Source: Acidaminococcaceae bacterium
GTDB lineage: Bacteria > Bacillota > Negativicutes > Acidaminococcales > Acidaminococcaceae
Direction of reading: 5' to 3'
DNA: 5,199 nt
NCBI GenBank assembly: GCA_003512125.1
Contig: DOSQ01000023.1
Span: 1 to 5,199, forward strand
Shown: positions 1 to 5,199 of the stretch, piece after piece
Numbering within the stretch: the stretch's first letter is position 1
Layout: every line of letters begins with the position of its first letter
Notes under the pieces: generated by a model
What the model saw: the letters and a program-made list of their open reading frames with translations, nothing else
Databases searched by the model: none
Told to the model about the DNA's origin: nothing
Translations under genes and position numbers: made by a program

Positions 1-799
1 GGAACAGTTTGTTTTTGGAATTGGCAACATCTACATACACTTTATAGTAAATAACGTTGTTGGTAGTCGTTGCGCTGCGGGAGATCAGACGCACCGTGCC
101 TTCAAAGGTTTCTTCCGGATAGGAGTCTACCGTAAACTCAACCTTCTGCCCCACTTTGATCTGCCCGATATCCGATTCGTCTACCAGGGTCTCGATCTGC
201 ATCTTGTCCAGGTTGGCAATGGACATGATGACCTGGGGAGAACTGATACCGGAGCTGATGGTCTGGCCTACCGGGGTGGGCTTGCCGATGACATAGCCGT
301 CGATAGGTGAATAGATATAGGTATCGTTCGTGTTGGATACAGACTGGTCATACGCAGCCTTGGCCACCCGGTAGTTCATCATGGCGGTATCATATTGCTG
401 CTGCGAGATAGCGCCTTTGTTCAAAAGCGCGGCATACCGGTTCAGTGTCAGCGTGGCTTCATTCAGCGTGGCTTCCCGCTGCTCCTGTGTTGCTTTCAGG
501 GACGAATCGTCCAGCCGGAGCAACAGCTGCCCGGCAGTAACGTGATCGTTTTCCGCCACCAGAACCTCTACGATACGGCCCGTGATCTTGGAGCTGATAT
601 CCACATTATCCAATGCGGTGAGACTGCCGGTAGCCGATACGCTCTTCTGCAGGTTTCCGTATTCTACGGAAGCGGTCTTCACGGTTTCCGTTTTCGCCGC
701 TTTCTGGCTCTGGTAATATTTATAGCCTCCGAAGCAGGCTCCGGCCAGAATCACCAAAAACAAAAGAACATACAGATTATTTTTAATAAACTTCAACAT
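1..799 (-). CDS. HlyD/MacA-type efflux periplasmic adaptor subunit (partial, C-terminus missing)
   Basis: The first 266 residues of a membrane fusion protein are visible; the gene runs off the left edge. Adaptors of this family bridge an inner-membrane pump (an ABC protein such as MacB, or an RND pump) to an outer-membrane channel. Seen in order: a short basic N-terminus, one hydrophobic anchor at about residues 8-28, and a first lipoyl half-motif around 66-97 (GRIVEVLVAENDHVTAGQLL). An alpha-hairpin rich in Q, E and A follows at about 99-158, including GAISQQQYDTA. The second lipoyl half is at about 160-185 (YSPIDGYV, then PVGQTISSG), and a beta-barrel starts near 198 (VDESDIGQIKVGQKVEF). 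Cys22 after LAGA is a poor lipobox, so I favour an uncleaved anchor. ATG at 799 is chosen because it opens the hydrophobic segment and has GGGAG (810-814) 10 nt upstream. The pump partner is probably encoded further left; MacA-like is more likely than RND-like, but substrate is unknown. Confidence 0.92.
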   Translation of the reverse strand, partial: MLKFIKNNLYVLLFLVILAGACFGGYKYYQSQKAAKTETVKTASVEYGNLQKSVSATGSLTALDNVDISSKITGRIVEVLVAENDHVTAGQLLLRLDDSSLKATQEQREATLNEATLTLNRYAALLNKGAISQQQYDTAMMNYRVAKAAYDQSVSNTNDTYIYSPIDGYVIGKPTPVGQTISSGISSPQVIMSIANLDKMQIETLVDESDIGQIKVGQKVEFTVDSYPEETFEGTVRLISRSATTTNNVIYYKVYVDVANSKNKLF

Positions 800-891
800 G
801 CTGATCACGCTCCCGTACCGCTTTATTCTTTATCTTTACGATAATTCATTATTTACCCGGTATTTTATGGTTATATTGTAATCGGTAATTG

Positions 892-907
892 TGACATTTT
901 TATGTTA
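892..907. promoter_or_regulatory. Imperfect palindrome upstream of the adaptor gene, possible operator
   Basis: The plus strand reads TGACAT-TTTT-ATGTTA. The two arms match as an inverted repeat at five of six positions. It lies about 95 nt upstream of the adaptor start in an AT-rich region, where a repressor or activator of an efflux operon could bind. No regulator gene is visible and short AT-rich palindromes arise by chance, so this is only a candidate. Confidence 0.2.
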
Positions 908-915
908 GGAAACAC

Positions 916-932
916 AAAAACACCCTGTTTTT
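916..932. terminator. Weak A/U hairpin just after proA, possible terminator
   Basis: The plus strand has AAAAACA-CCC-TGTTTTT, a perfect 7-bp inverted repeat with a 3-nt loop, starting 16 nt past the proA stop codon. Read from the minus strand the hairpin's 3' arm is U-rich and is followed by GTGTTTCC. The stem has a single G-C pair, so it would be unstable and is a poor intrinsic terminator. It is the only hairpin I see in the place where proA transcription might end. Confidence 0.22.
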
Positions 933-947
933 TCAAAAGAAACGGCT

Positions 948-2192
948 TCAGGGGCGAACCTGTCCGTCTCCGCTGATCAGATACTTATAAGTTGTTAACT
1001 CCGGGAGGGCCATGGGACCCCGGGCATGCAGCTTCTGGGAACTGATGCCGATCTCTGCACCAAAACCGAACTGGAAACCGTCGGAATAGCGGGTCGTGGT
1101 GTTCACATACACGCAGGCTGCGTCCACCATCTGCTGGAACTTGCGGGCGTTCGCATAATTACGGGTCAGGATCGCTTCGCTGTGTCTGGTTCCGTAACGG
1201 GCAATGTGGTCCAGGGCTTCATCCAGATCCGCCACAACTTTTACAGAGAGGCGCAGATCGCCGTATTCCGTGGCCCAGTCTTCTTCCGTGGCCGGAACGG
1301 CCTCTTTATCTATAGCGCAGACTGTTTCGTCGCCGATGATCTGTACACCGTTTTCTTTGAACACCTGCAGCATGTGGGGCAGGAAATCCTGTACCGCGTC
1401 TTTGTGGACCAGCAGGGTTTCCATTGCATTGCAGGCCGCGGGACGCTGGGTCTTGGCATTGACAAGAATGGGCTCGGCCTGTGCATAATCCGCCCCGGCA
1501 TCTACAAAGGTGTGGCACACGCCCACACCGGTCTCAATCACAGGTACGCTGGCATTGCCCACCACCGCCTGGATCAGACGGCCGCTGCCCCGGGGAATCA
1601 CCACATCCACCAGCCCGTTCAGGGTAATCAGTTCCTGTACCGCCGCGTGATCCGTGCTGGTGATGAACTGGATGCTGCCTGCGGGAATGCCAGCCTGTTC
1701 TGCTGCATTCCGCAGAACAGAAGCAATTTTTGTATTGGAGCGGATCGCTTCGCTGCCGCCTTTCAGGATGACCGCGTTGCCGCTCTTCAGGCACAGACCG
1801 ATCGCGTCCGCCGTCACATTGGGACGGGCCTCGTAAATGATACCGATCACGCCCAGGGGAACACGGATCTTCGTGATCGTCAGCCCGTTGGGCAGCGTAC
1901 TGCCGCCGATAATCTCGCCAACCGGATCTTTCAGCGCCGCGACCTGCCGCAGCCCTTCTGCCATATCCGCCAAACGGGCCGGTGTCAGCAGCAACCGGTC
2001 CAGCAGGGATTCTTTCAGTCCTTTTGCTTTCCCTGCTTCCATATCTTTGGCATTCGCTTCCAGAATCGCTCCCTGTTCAGCTAATAATGCGTCCGCCATA
2101 GCCTCCAGGGCTTTGTTTTTTATAATCGGTGAAACCGCAGCCAGCTTTCGTGCTGCCGCTGCCGCTTCCATCGCCTGTTCCCGTATCGTCAT
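948..2192 (-). CDS. proA: Glutamate-5-semialdehyde dehydrogenase (gamma-glutamyl phosphate reductase)
   Basis: ProA reduces gamma-glutamyl 5-phosphate with NADPH to glutamate-5-semialdehyde, the second step of cytosolic proline synthesis; the product cyclises to pyrroline-5-carboxylate for ProC. The 414 residues match the usual family length and the aldehyde dehydrogenase fold. Visible signatures are YEARPNVTADA at about 120-130, the nucleotide-binding LKSGNAVILKGGSEA at about 135-149, PRGSG at 200-204, the catalytic cysteine at 254 in QRPAACNAMETLLV, VNTTTRYSDGF at 363-373, and GAEIGISSQKLHARGP at 378-393. An in-frame GTG two codons upstream (2198) sits only 1 nt from the Shine-Dalgarno AAGAAGG (2200-2206). 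ATG at 2192 has a 7-nt spacer and is the better start. It follows proB after 133 nt and is probably co-transcribed. The frame is intact with no missing key residue. Confidence 0.98.
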   Translation of the reverse strand: MTIREQAMEAAAAARKLAAVSPIIKNKALEAMADALLAEQGAILEANAKDMEAGKAKGLKESLLDRLLLTPARLADMAEGLRQVAALKDPVGEIIGGSTLPNGLTITKIRVPLGVIGIIYEARPNVTADAIGLCLKSGNAVILKGGSEAIRSNTKIASVLRNAAEQAGIPAGSIQFITSTDHAAVQELITLNGLVDVVIPRGSGRLIQAVVGNASVPVIETGVGVCHTFVDAGADYAQAEPILVNAKTQRPAACNAMETLLVHKDAVQDFLPHMLQVFKENGVQIIGDETVCAIDKEAVPATEEDWATEYGDLRLSVKVVADLDEALDHIARYGTRHSEAILTRNYANARKFQQMVDAACVYVNTTTRYSDGFQFGFGAEIGISSQKLHARGPMALPELTTYKYLISGDGQVRP

Positions 2193-2259
2193 CTTCACAC
2201 CTTCTTTTTAATTATCTTCCTTTACATACACTGCACGCAACAAGTGCTGGAATTCATGT

Positions 2260-2291
2260 AACGCTGCCACAACGGGCACACGCAGAACGTT
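2260..2291 (-). other. Bulged hairpin in the proB-proA intergenic gap
   Basis: In the minus-strand transcript AACG and CTGC, separated by a 2-nt UU bulge, can pair with GCAG and CGUU, giving an 8-bp stem around a 14-nt loop. No U-run follows, so it is not an intrinsic terminator. It could stabilise or separate the proB and proA parts of a shared transcript, or be chance. The rest of the 133-nt gap holds no recognised gene. Confidence 0.25.
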
Positions 2292-2325
2292 CAAAAGGTT
2301 TTCTTCAACAGTAAGCGCTAACTAA

Positions 2326-3456
2326 TTACAGTATGACCAGATCGTCCCGGTGGATGACTTCATCGTAAGTCTTTTCACCCAGAATGCTTTCAATCTCACT
2401 GCTTTTATGTCCCTTGATCTTTTCCAGTTCCTGAGAAGAATAATGACTCAGCCCCCGGGCCAGTTCATTTCCGGCTTCGTCACGGACGCTCACGGTATGC
2501 CCGGCTTCAAATTCGCCGGAAACGGTCAGGATGCCTGCCGGTAAAATACTGCTTCCTCCCGGGCGGCGGATCGCCTTGGCACAACCCGCATCAACCTGAA
2601 GCGAACCTTCGATACGTGAACCGAAAGCCAGCCAGCGTTTCCGGAACTGCAGCCTGTTTTCCCGGGAAATAAACAGGGTGCCTAACCGCTCTCCCTGCAA
2701 TATCCGGGTTATGGCATTGGACTCTGTTCCCGATGCGATCACCATGCTGATCCCGGAACTGGTGGCCGCTTTCGCCGCCTGGATCTTGGTAAACATGCCG
2801 CCGGTGCCAAAACCGCTGCCTGCTGCGCCGGCACTGGCTTCCACCTCCGGTGTGATTTCCTTCACCTCATACACCAGTTTTGCGTCCGGATTGGTTTTGG
2901 GGTTCGCTGTATACAGTCCGTCAATATCACTGAGCAGGATGTCCAGATCAGCATCCACGATACCTGCTACCAGGGCGGACATGTTATCGTTATCGCCAAT
3001 CTTAAGGTCGTCCAGGGCCACTACGTCATTTTCATTGACAATGGGGATGACCCCCTGTTTCAGAAGCTCCATGAACGTGTTGCGGGAATTGGTATAACGG
3101 TGGCGGTCCAGCACTTCTGTCCGGGTGAGCAGAACCTGGGCCACGATCTGTCCGTATTCGGCAAACATCTTTTCATACGTATTCATGAGGATGCCCTGCC
3201 CCACGGCCGCTGCCGCCTGCTTGCCCGGAATGGTCCGCGGTTTTTCTTTCAGCCCCAGCCGTTCCACCCCCACTGCAACAGCGCCGCTGGTTACGAGTAT
3301 CACTTCCAGTCCTTTGTTATGCAGATCCGCGAGCTCACGGCACAGGTGGTCCATCCGCGTAAAATTACGGCTGCAATTGGGATAGGTGATCGTGCTGGTC
3401 CCCACCTTGACTACAATACGTTTTACTTTCGCCAGATCTTTTCGGTTACGAATCAT
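2326..3456 (-). CDS. proB: Glutamate 5-kinase (with C-terminal PUA domain)
   Basis: ProB phosphorylates the gamma-carboxyl of L-glutamate with ATP, the committed and usually proline-inhibited first step of proline synthesis in the cytosol. The 376-residue product has the amino-acid kinase domain at about 10-260. Motifs are KVGTST at 17-22, TSGAVAVGV at 56-64, KQAAAAVGQ at 79-87, NENDVV at 141-146, GDND at 154-157, SDIDGLYTANP at 176-186 and GTGGMFTK at 217-224. A PUA domain follows at about 278-370 (WLAFGSRIEG, then AGCAKAI), the full-length arrangement of bacterial ProB. ATG at 3456 is chosen because family homology begins there (DLAKVKRIVVKVGTS). GAGGGG at 3467-3472 lies 10 nt upstream, with GTGGG closer. 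The frame stays open to a TTG at 3519, but that extension is not family-like. It sits between obg and proA, and its substrate product passes directly to ProA. Confidence 0.98.
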   Translation of the reverse strand: MIRNRKDLAKVKRIVVKVGTSTITYPNCSRNFTRMDHLCRELADLHNKGLEVILVTSGAVAVGVERLGLKEKPRTIPGKQAAAAVGQGILMNTYEKMFAEYGQIVAQVLLTRTEVLDRHRYTNSRNTFMELLKQGVIPIVNENDVVALDDLKIGDNDNMSALVAGIVDADLDILLSDIDGLYTANPKTNPDAKLVYEVKEITPEVEASAGAAGSGFGTGGMFTKIQAAKAATSSGISMVIASGTESNAITRILQGERLGTLFISRENRLQFRKRWLAFGSRIEGSLQVDAGCAKAIRRPGGSSILPAGILTVSGEFEAGHTVSVRDEAGNELARGLSHYSSQELEKIKGHKSSEIESILGEKTYDEVIHRDDLVIL

Positions 3457-3520
3457 TTTCCCACTTCCCCTCAGATTCGTTTGTATGTAAAAATAAACTT
3501 CCTGAAAAACCTTAATCAAA

Positions 3521-3544
3521 AGCCTAAAGACTGCTTATCAGGCT
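3521..3544 (-). terminator. Weak terminator-like hairpin between obg and proB
   Basis: Directly after the obg stop the minus strand reads AGCCT, then a stretch in which AAG and CTT can also pair around CAGT, then AGGCT followed by TTTGATT. This gives a 5-bp outer and a 3-bp inner stem with bulges and a short U-rich tail. It could attenuate read-through from obg into proB, but the stem is short and the U-run is broken, so it is at best a weak terminator. Confidence 0.25.
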
Positions 3545-3545
3545 G

Positions 3546-4835
3546 CTATTTCCTGTCAGCCCACTTGCTCTTCTGGTAATTGAATACCATGTCCAGAATA
3601 CGCACCGTCTGTCCTTCCTGAATGCCGGCCTCCAGCAGCGCTTCTTCGATCTTCAGGCGCTTCCAGATCAGCTGGAAACGGTACAGGGCTTCTTCGTTAT
3701 CAAAATTCGTCATAGCAACGAGCCGTTCAATATTTTTTCCCTTTACCTCAAAATCGGCATCTTCTGCGCCACGGATAATTTCAAAGCTGTCCGGGTCTCC
3801 TTCTTCAATAACGCCGATTTCCTCCTCCGGCTCTGCTACATACTGGCCTGCCATTTCGTACGCTTTCCACATCAGTTCCTGCAGTCCGTCTCCTGTCGCC
3901 GCAGAAACCGGCATGATCTCATAGCCTTTTTCCTCAACGTATTCTTTTAATATAACAAAATTGTCCGCGCTGTCCGGCAGGTCCATCTTATTGGCCACGA
4001 CCAGCTGCTTACGGCGGGCCAGTTTGGCGCTGTACGCTTCCAGTTCATGATTGATTTTCTCAAAATCTTCAATCGGATCCCGACCCTCGCAGCCGGAAAC
4101 ATCTACTACGTGGAGCAGCACCTTGGTCCGCTCAATATGGCGCAGGAAATCATGCCCCAGCCCCACGCCTTCCGCAGCGCCTTCAATCAGCCCGGGGATG
4201 TCCGCCAGTACAAAGCTCTGTTCTTCACTCAGCCGCACGACCCCCAGCACCGGGGTTAGGGTAGTAAAATGATAAGCCGCGATCTCCGGCCTTGCCGCGC
4301 TGACCCGGGAGATAATGCTGGATTTTCCCACGCTGGGATACCCTACCAGACCAACATCGGCCAGCAGTTTCAGTTCCAGGCGCAGCCAGCCTTTCGTGCC
4401 CGGTTCCCCTTTTTCCGCAAACGTCGGCGCCCGTTTGGTACTGGTGGCGTAACAGGCGTTGCCTTTACCGCCACGGCCGCCTTTCGCGGCAATAAATTCC
4501 TGCCCGTCCTCAGTCAGGTCGGCAATCATTATATTCGTTTCATCATCCCGTACCACGGTTCCCAACGGAACTTTAATAATTACATCTTCCCCGCGGCGAC
4601 CGGTCATATTGGAAACACCGCCTTTATCACCGCTCTTTGCAATGAATTTCCGTTTGTACCGGAAATCAATGAGCGTGTTCAGGCTGTTGTCTGCCCGCAG
4701 GACCACATTGCCCCCACGGCCTCCGTTGCCACCGTTGGGGCCTCCTTTTTCCACAAACTTTTCCCGACGGAAACTGCTCATGCCGTCGCCGCCGTTACCT
4801 GCTTCTACATAAATTCTCGCTTTATCAATAAACAT
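3546..4835 (-). CDS. obg: Obg-family GTPase (CgtA), ribosome assembly and growth control
   Basis: This essential GTPase associates with the 50S ribosomal subunit and links ribosome maturation to nucleotide and stress signals. The 429-residue product is typical of Firmicutes. The glycine-rich Obg fold spans about 1-158 (AGNGGDG at 12-18, GGPNGGNGGRGG at 31-42). The G domain carries G1 GYPSVGKS at 165-172, the switch threonines in FTTLTP at 190-195, G3 DIPG at 212-215, G4 NKMD at 282-285 and G5 SAATG at 311-315. The C-terminal OCT domain covers about 350-429 (KGKNIERLVAMTNFDNEEAL near 365-384). The frame is open to a GTG at 4904, but Obg proteins begin at MFIDKA; ATG at 4835 has AGGAG (4843-4847) with a 7-nt spacer and is the real start. 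It precedes proB by 89 nt and probably begins the obg-proB-proA transcript. Confidence 0.99.
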   Translation of the reverse strand: MFIDKARIYVEAGNGGDGMSSFRREKFVEKGGPNGGNGGRGGNVVLRADNSLNTLIDFRYKRKFIAKSGDKGGVSNMTGRRGEDVIIKVPLGTVVRDDETNIMIADLTEDGQEFIAAKGGRGGKGNACYATSTKRAPTFAEKGEPGTKGWLRLELKLLADVGLVGYPSVGKSSIISRVSAARPEIAAYHFTTLTPVLGVVRLSEEQSFVLADIPGLIEGAAEGVGLGHDFLRHIERTKVLLHVVDVSGCEGRDPIEDFEKINHELEAYSAKLARRKQLVVANKMDLPDSADNFVILKEYVEEKGYEIMPVSAATGDGLQELMWKAYEMAGQYVAEPEEEIGVIEEGDPDSFEIIRGAEDADFEVKGKNIERLVAMTNFDNEEALYRFQLIWKRLKIEEALLEAGIQEGQTVRILDMVFNYQKSKWADRK

Positions 4836-4943
4836 GCATGGTCTCCTGTTTTTTTCCTTTACCTCTGCCGTTGCATCATTACGGAATAAAAAACGATAAA
4901 GCACTGTGCAAAGGTATCATTTTACTATACATATTATTTTAAT

Positions 4944-4973
4944 ATTATACCACAGAACGTCACCAGGCGGCAA
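4944..4973 (-). promoter_or_regulatory. Probable sigma-A promoter for obg (extended -10)
   Basis: On the minus strand there is a perfect TATAAT (4944-4949) preceded by TGG, giving the extended -10 TGGTATAAT. TTGCCG (4968-4973; four of six matches to TTGACA) lies 18 nt upstream. Transcription would start near 4937 and give obg a leader of about 100 nt. The -35 and part of the spacer lie inside the end of the upstream gamma-glutamyltransferase gene. A second -10-like TATAGT (4924-4929) lies just downstream without a clear -35. No strong terminator is seen between the two genes, so read-through is also possible. Confidence 0.65.
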
Positions 4974-5199
4974 CGACTCCGTCAGCCCGCGGCTCGGTTG
5001 CCGCTGCATACACGCCGTCCGGCTGGCGAAGGATGATCTGGCCCCTGCCGAAGGACGTGAAGTCATCCATTACTTTGATGTCATGCCCCCGCTGTTTCAG
5101 TTCTTCCACTATCGTTTTATCAAAGGAAGCTTCCATTTCTACCGTCTTTCCGCCAATCCACTGCCAGCGTGGCGCATCCAGCGCTTCCTGGGGATTTAA
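4960..5199 (-). CDS. Gamma-glutamyltransferase family protein (partial, C-terminal 79 residues)
   Basis: Only the end of the gene is in the window; it enters from the right edge in frame and stops with TGA at 4960-4962. Gamma-glutamyltransferases cleave or transfer the gamma-glutamyl group of glutathione and gamma-glutamyl peptides, and self-process into large and small subunits. The visible part is the small-subunit C-terminus: NPQEALDAPRWQW at residues 2-14 of the fragment, a GHDI segment near 38-41, FGRGQII at 50-56 and the terminal ATEPRADGVVAAW at 67-79. FGRGQ and ATEPRADG are the typical ending of Firmicute and YwrD-like members. The catalytic threonine, the processing site and any signal peptide lie outside, so activity and location cannot be judged. 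An annotation as gamma-glutamyltransferase or as the related acylase group would both be consistent. Confidence 0.88.
   Translation of the reverse strand, partial: LNPQEALDAPRWQWIGGKTVEMEASFDKTIVEELKQRGHDIKVMDDFTSFGRGQIILRQPDGVYAAATEPRADGVVAAW

Larger units (their letters stand above)
800..947 (-). promoter_or_regulatory. AT-rich intergenic region, probable promoter region of the adaptor gene
   Basis: This 148-nt gap between proA and the adaptor gene is much richer in A and T than the coding DNA on either side, as expected of a promoter region. I could not settle on one hexamer pair. The best -10-like string read on the minus strand is TAAAAT (five of six matches), within the ATAACCATAAAATACC stretch around 856-871, but no good -35 lies at the right distance. 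The region also holds two short inverted repeats, listed separately. A promoter here is inferred from the gap length, base composition and the change of function from proline synthesis to efflux. Confidence 0.4.

Noticed and set aside
1026..2084. Long plus-strand open frame opposite proA (352 codons)
   Set aside because: It is the antisense of a fully conserved proA; its product is rich in H, Q and R and resembles no family. Moderately GC-rich coding DNA often leaves such frames open.
2282..2320. Cysteine-rich short frame in the proB-proA gap containing CARCGS, resembling half of a zinc ribbon
   Set aside because: It has no start codon, is under 20 residues between stops, and has only one CxxC pair.
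3457..3519. N-terminal extension of proB to a TTG at 3519, and a possible promoter TTTTCA-17-TACAAA in the same stretch
   Set aside because: The extension is not family-like and has no good ribosome binding site. Both promoter hexamers match consensus at only four of six positions, so neither is listed as a feature.
3457..3545. Proline-responsive T-box or other riboswitch ahead of proB
   Set aside because: The 89-nt gap is too short for a T-box leader, and no T-box sequence or antiterminator arrangement is visible.
4269..4889. Plus-strand open frame opposite obg (206 codons), with others at 2678-3097, 395-844 and 4906-5199
   Set aside because: All lie opposite well-supported minus-strand genes and show no family features.
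4836..4904. N-terminal extension of obg to a GTG at 4904
   Set aside because: It adds 23 residues before the invariant MFIDKA start, has no Shine-Dalgarno, and the AGGAG at 4843-4847 clearly serves the ATG at 4835.
1..5199. tRNA, rRNA, CRISPR array, insertion sequence or phage genes
   Set aside because: No cloverleaf-like sequence, spaced repeats, terminal inverted repeats or transposase and integrase motifs were seen; nearly all the DNA is accounted for by five genes.

Overview
The window holds ordinary bacterial chromosomal DNA with all five recognisable genes on the minus strand, so transcription runs from high to low coordinates. In that order they are: the C-terminal end of a gamma-glutamyltransferase-family gene (cut by the right edge), the ribosome-associated GTPase obg, the proline biosynthesis genes proB and proA, and the N-terminal two thirds or so of a membrane-anchored HlyD/MacA-type efflux adaptor (cut by the left edge). 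No rRNA, tRNA, insertion sequence, CRISPR array or phage gene was seen.

The organism is most likely a moderately GC-rich member of the Firmicutes. Obg carries the C-terminal OCT domain typical of that phylum, Shine-Dalgarno sequences are purine-rich, and an obg-proB-proA order is familiar there. A MacA-like periplasmic adaptor fits best in a cell with an outer membrane, which would point to the Negativicutes (for example relatives of Acidaminococcus, Dialister or Megasphaera). That taxonomic placement is inference from protein flavour and context, not a database match.

Layout: 4960-5199 is the 3' end of the gamma-glutamyltransferase. An extended -10 promoter lies just after and overlapping its end, and gives obg (3546-4835) a leader of about 100 nt. 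After an 89-nt gap with a weak hairpin comes proB (2326-3456), then a 133-nt gap with a bulged hairpin, then proA (948-2192). A 148-nt AT-rich gap (800-947) separates proA from the adaptor (1-799) and probably holds the adaptor's own promoter, with a small palindrome that could be an operator.

Functionally, ProB phosphorylates glutamate and ProA reduces the product to glutamate semialdehyde, which cyclises to pyrroline-5-carboxylate; ProC, not in this window, completes proline. Obg is a ribosome assembly and growth-control GTPase co-located with them. The adaptor is probably the first gene of a tripartite efflux operon continuing to the left. I see no convincing new biological system here; the findings are modest regulatory and synteny observations.
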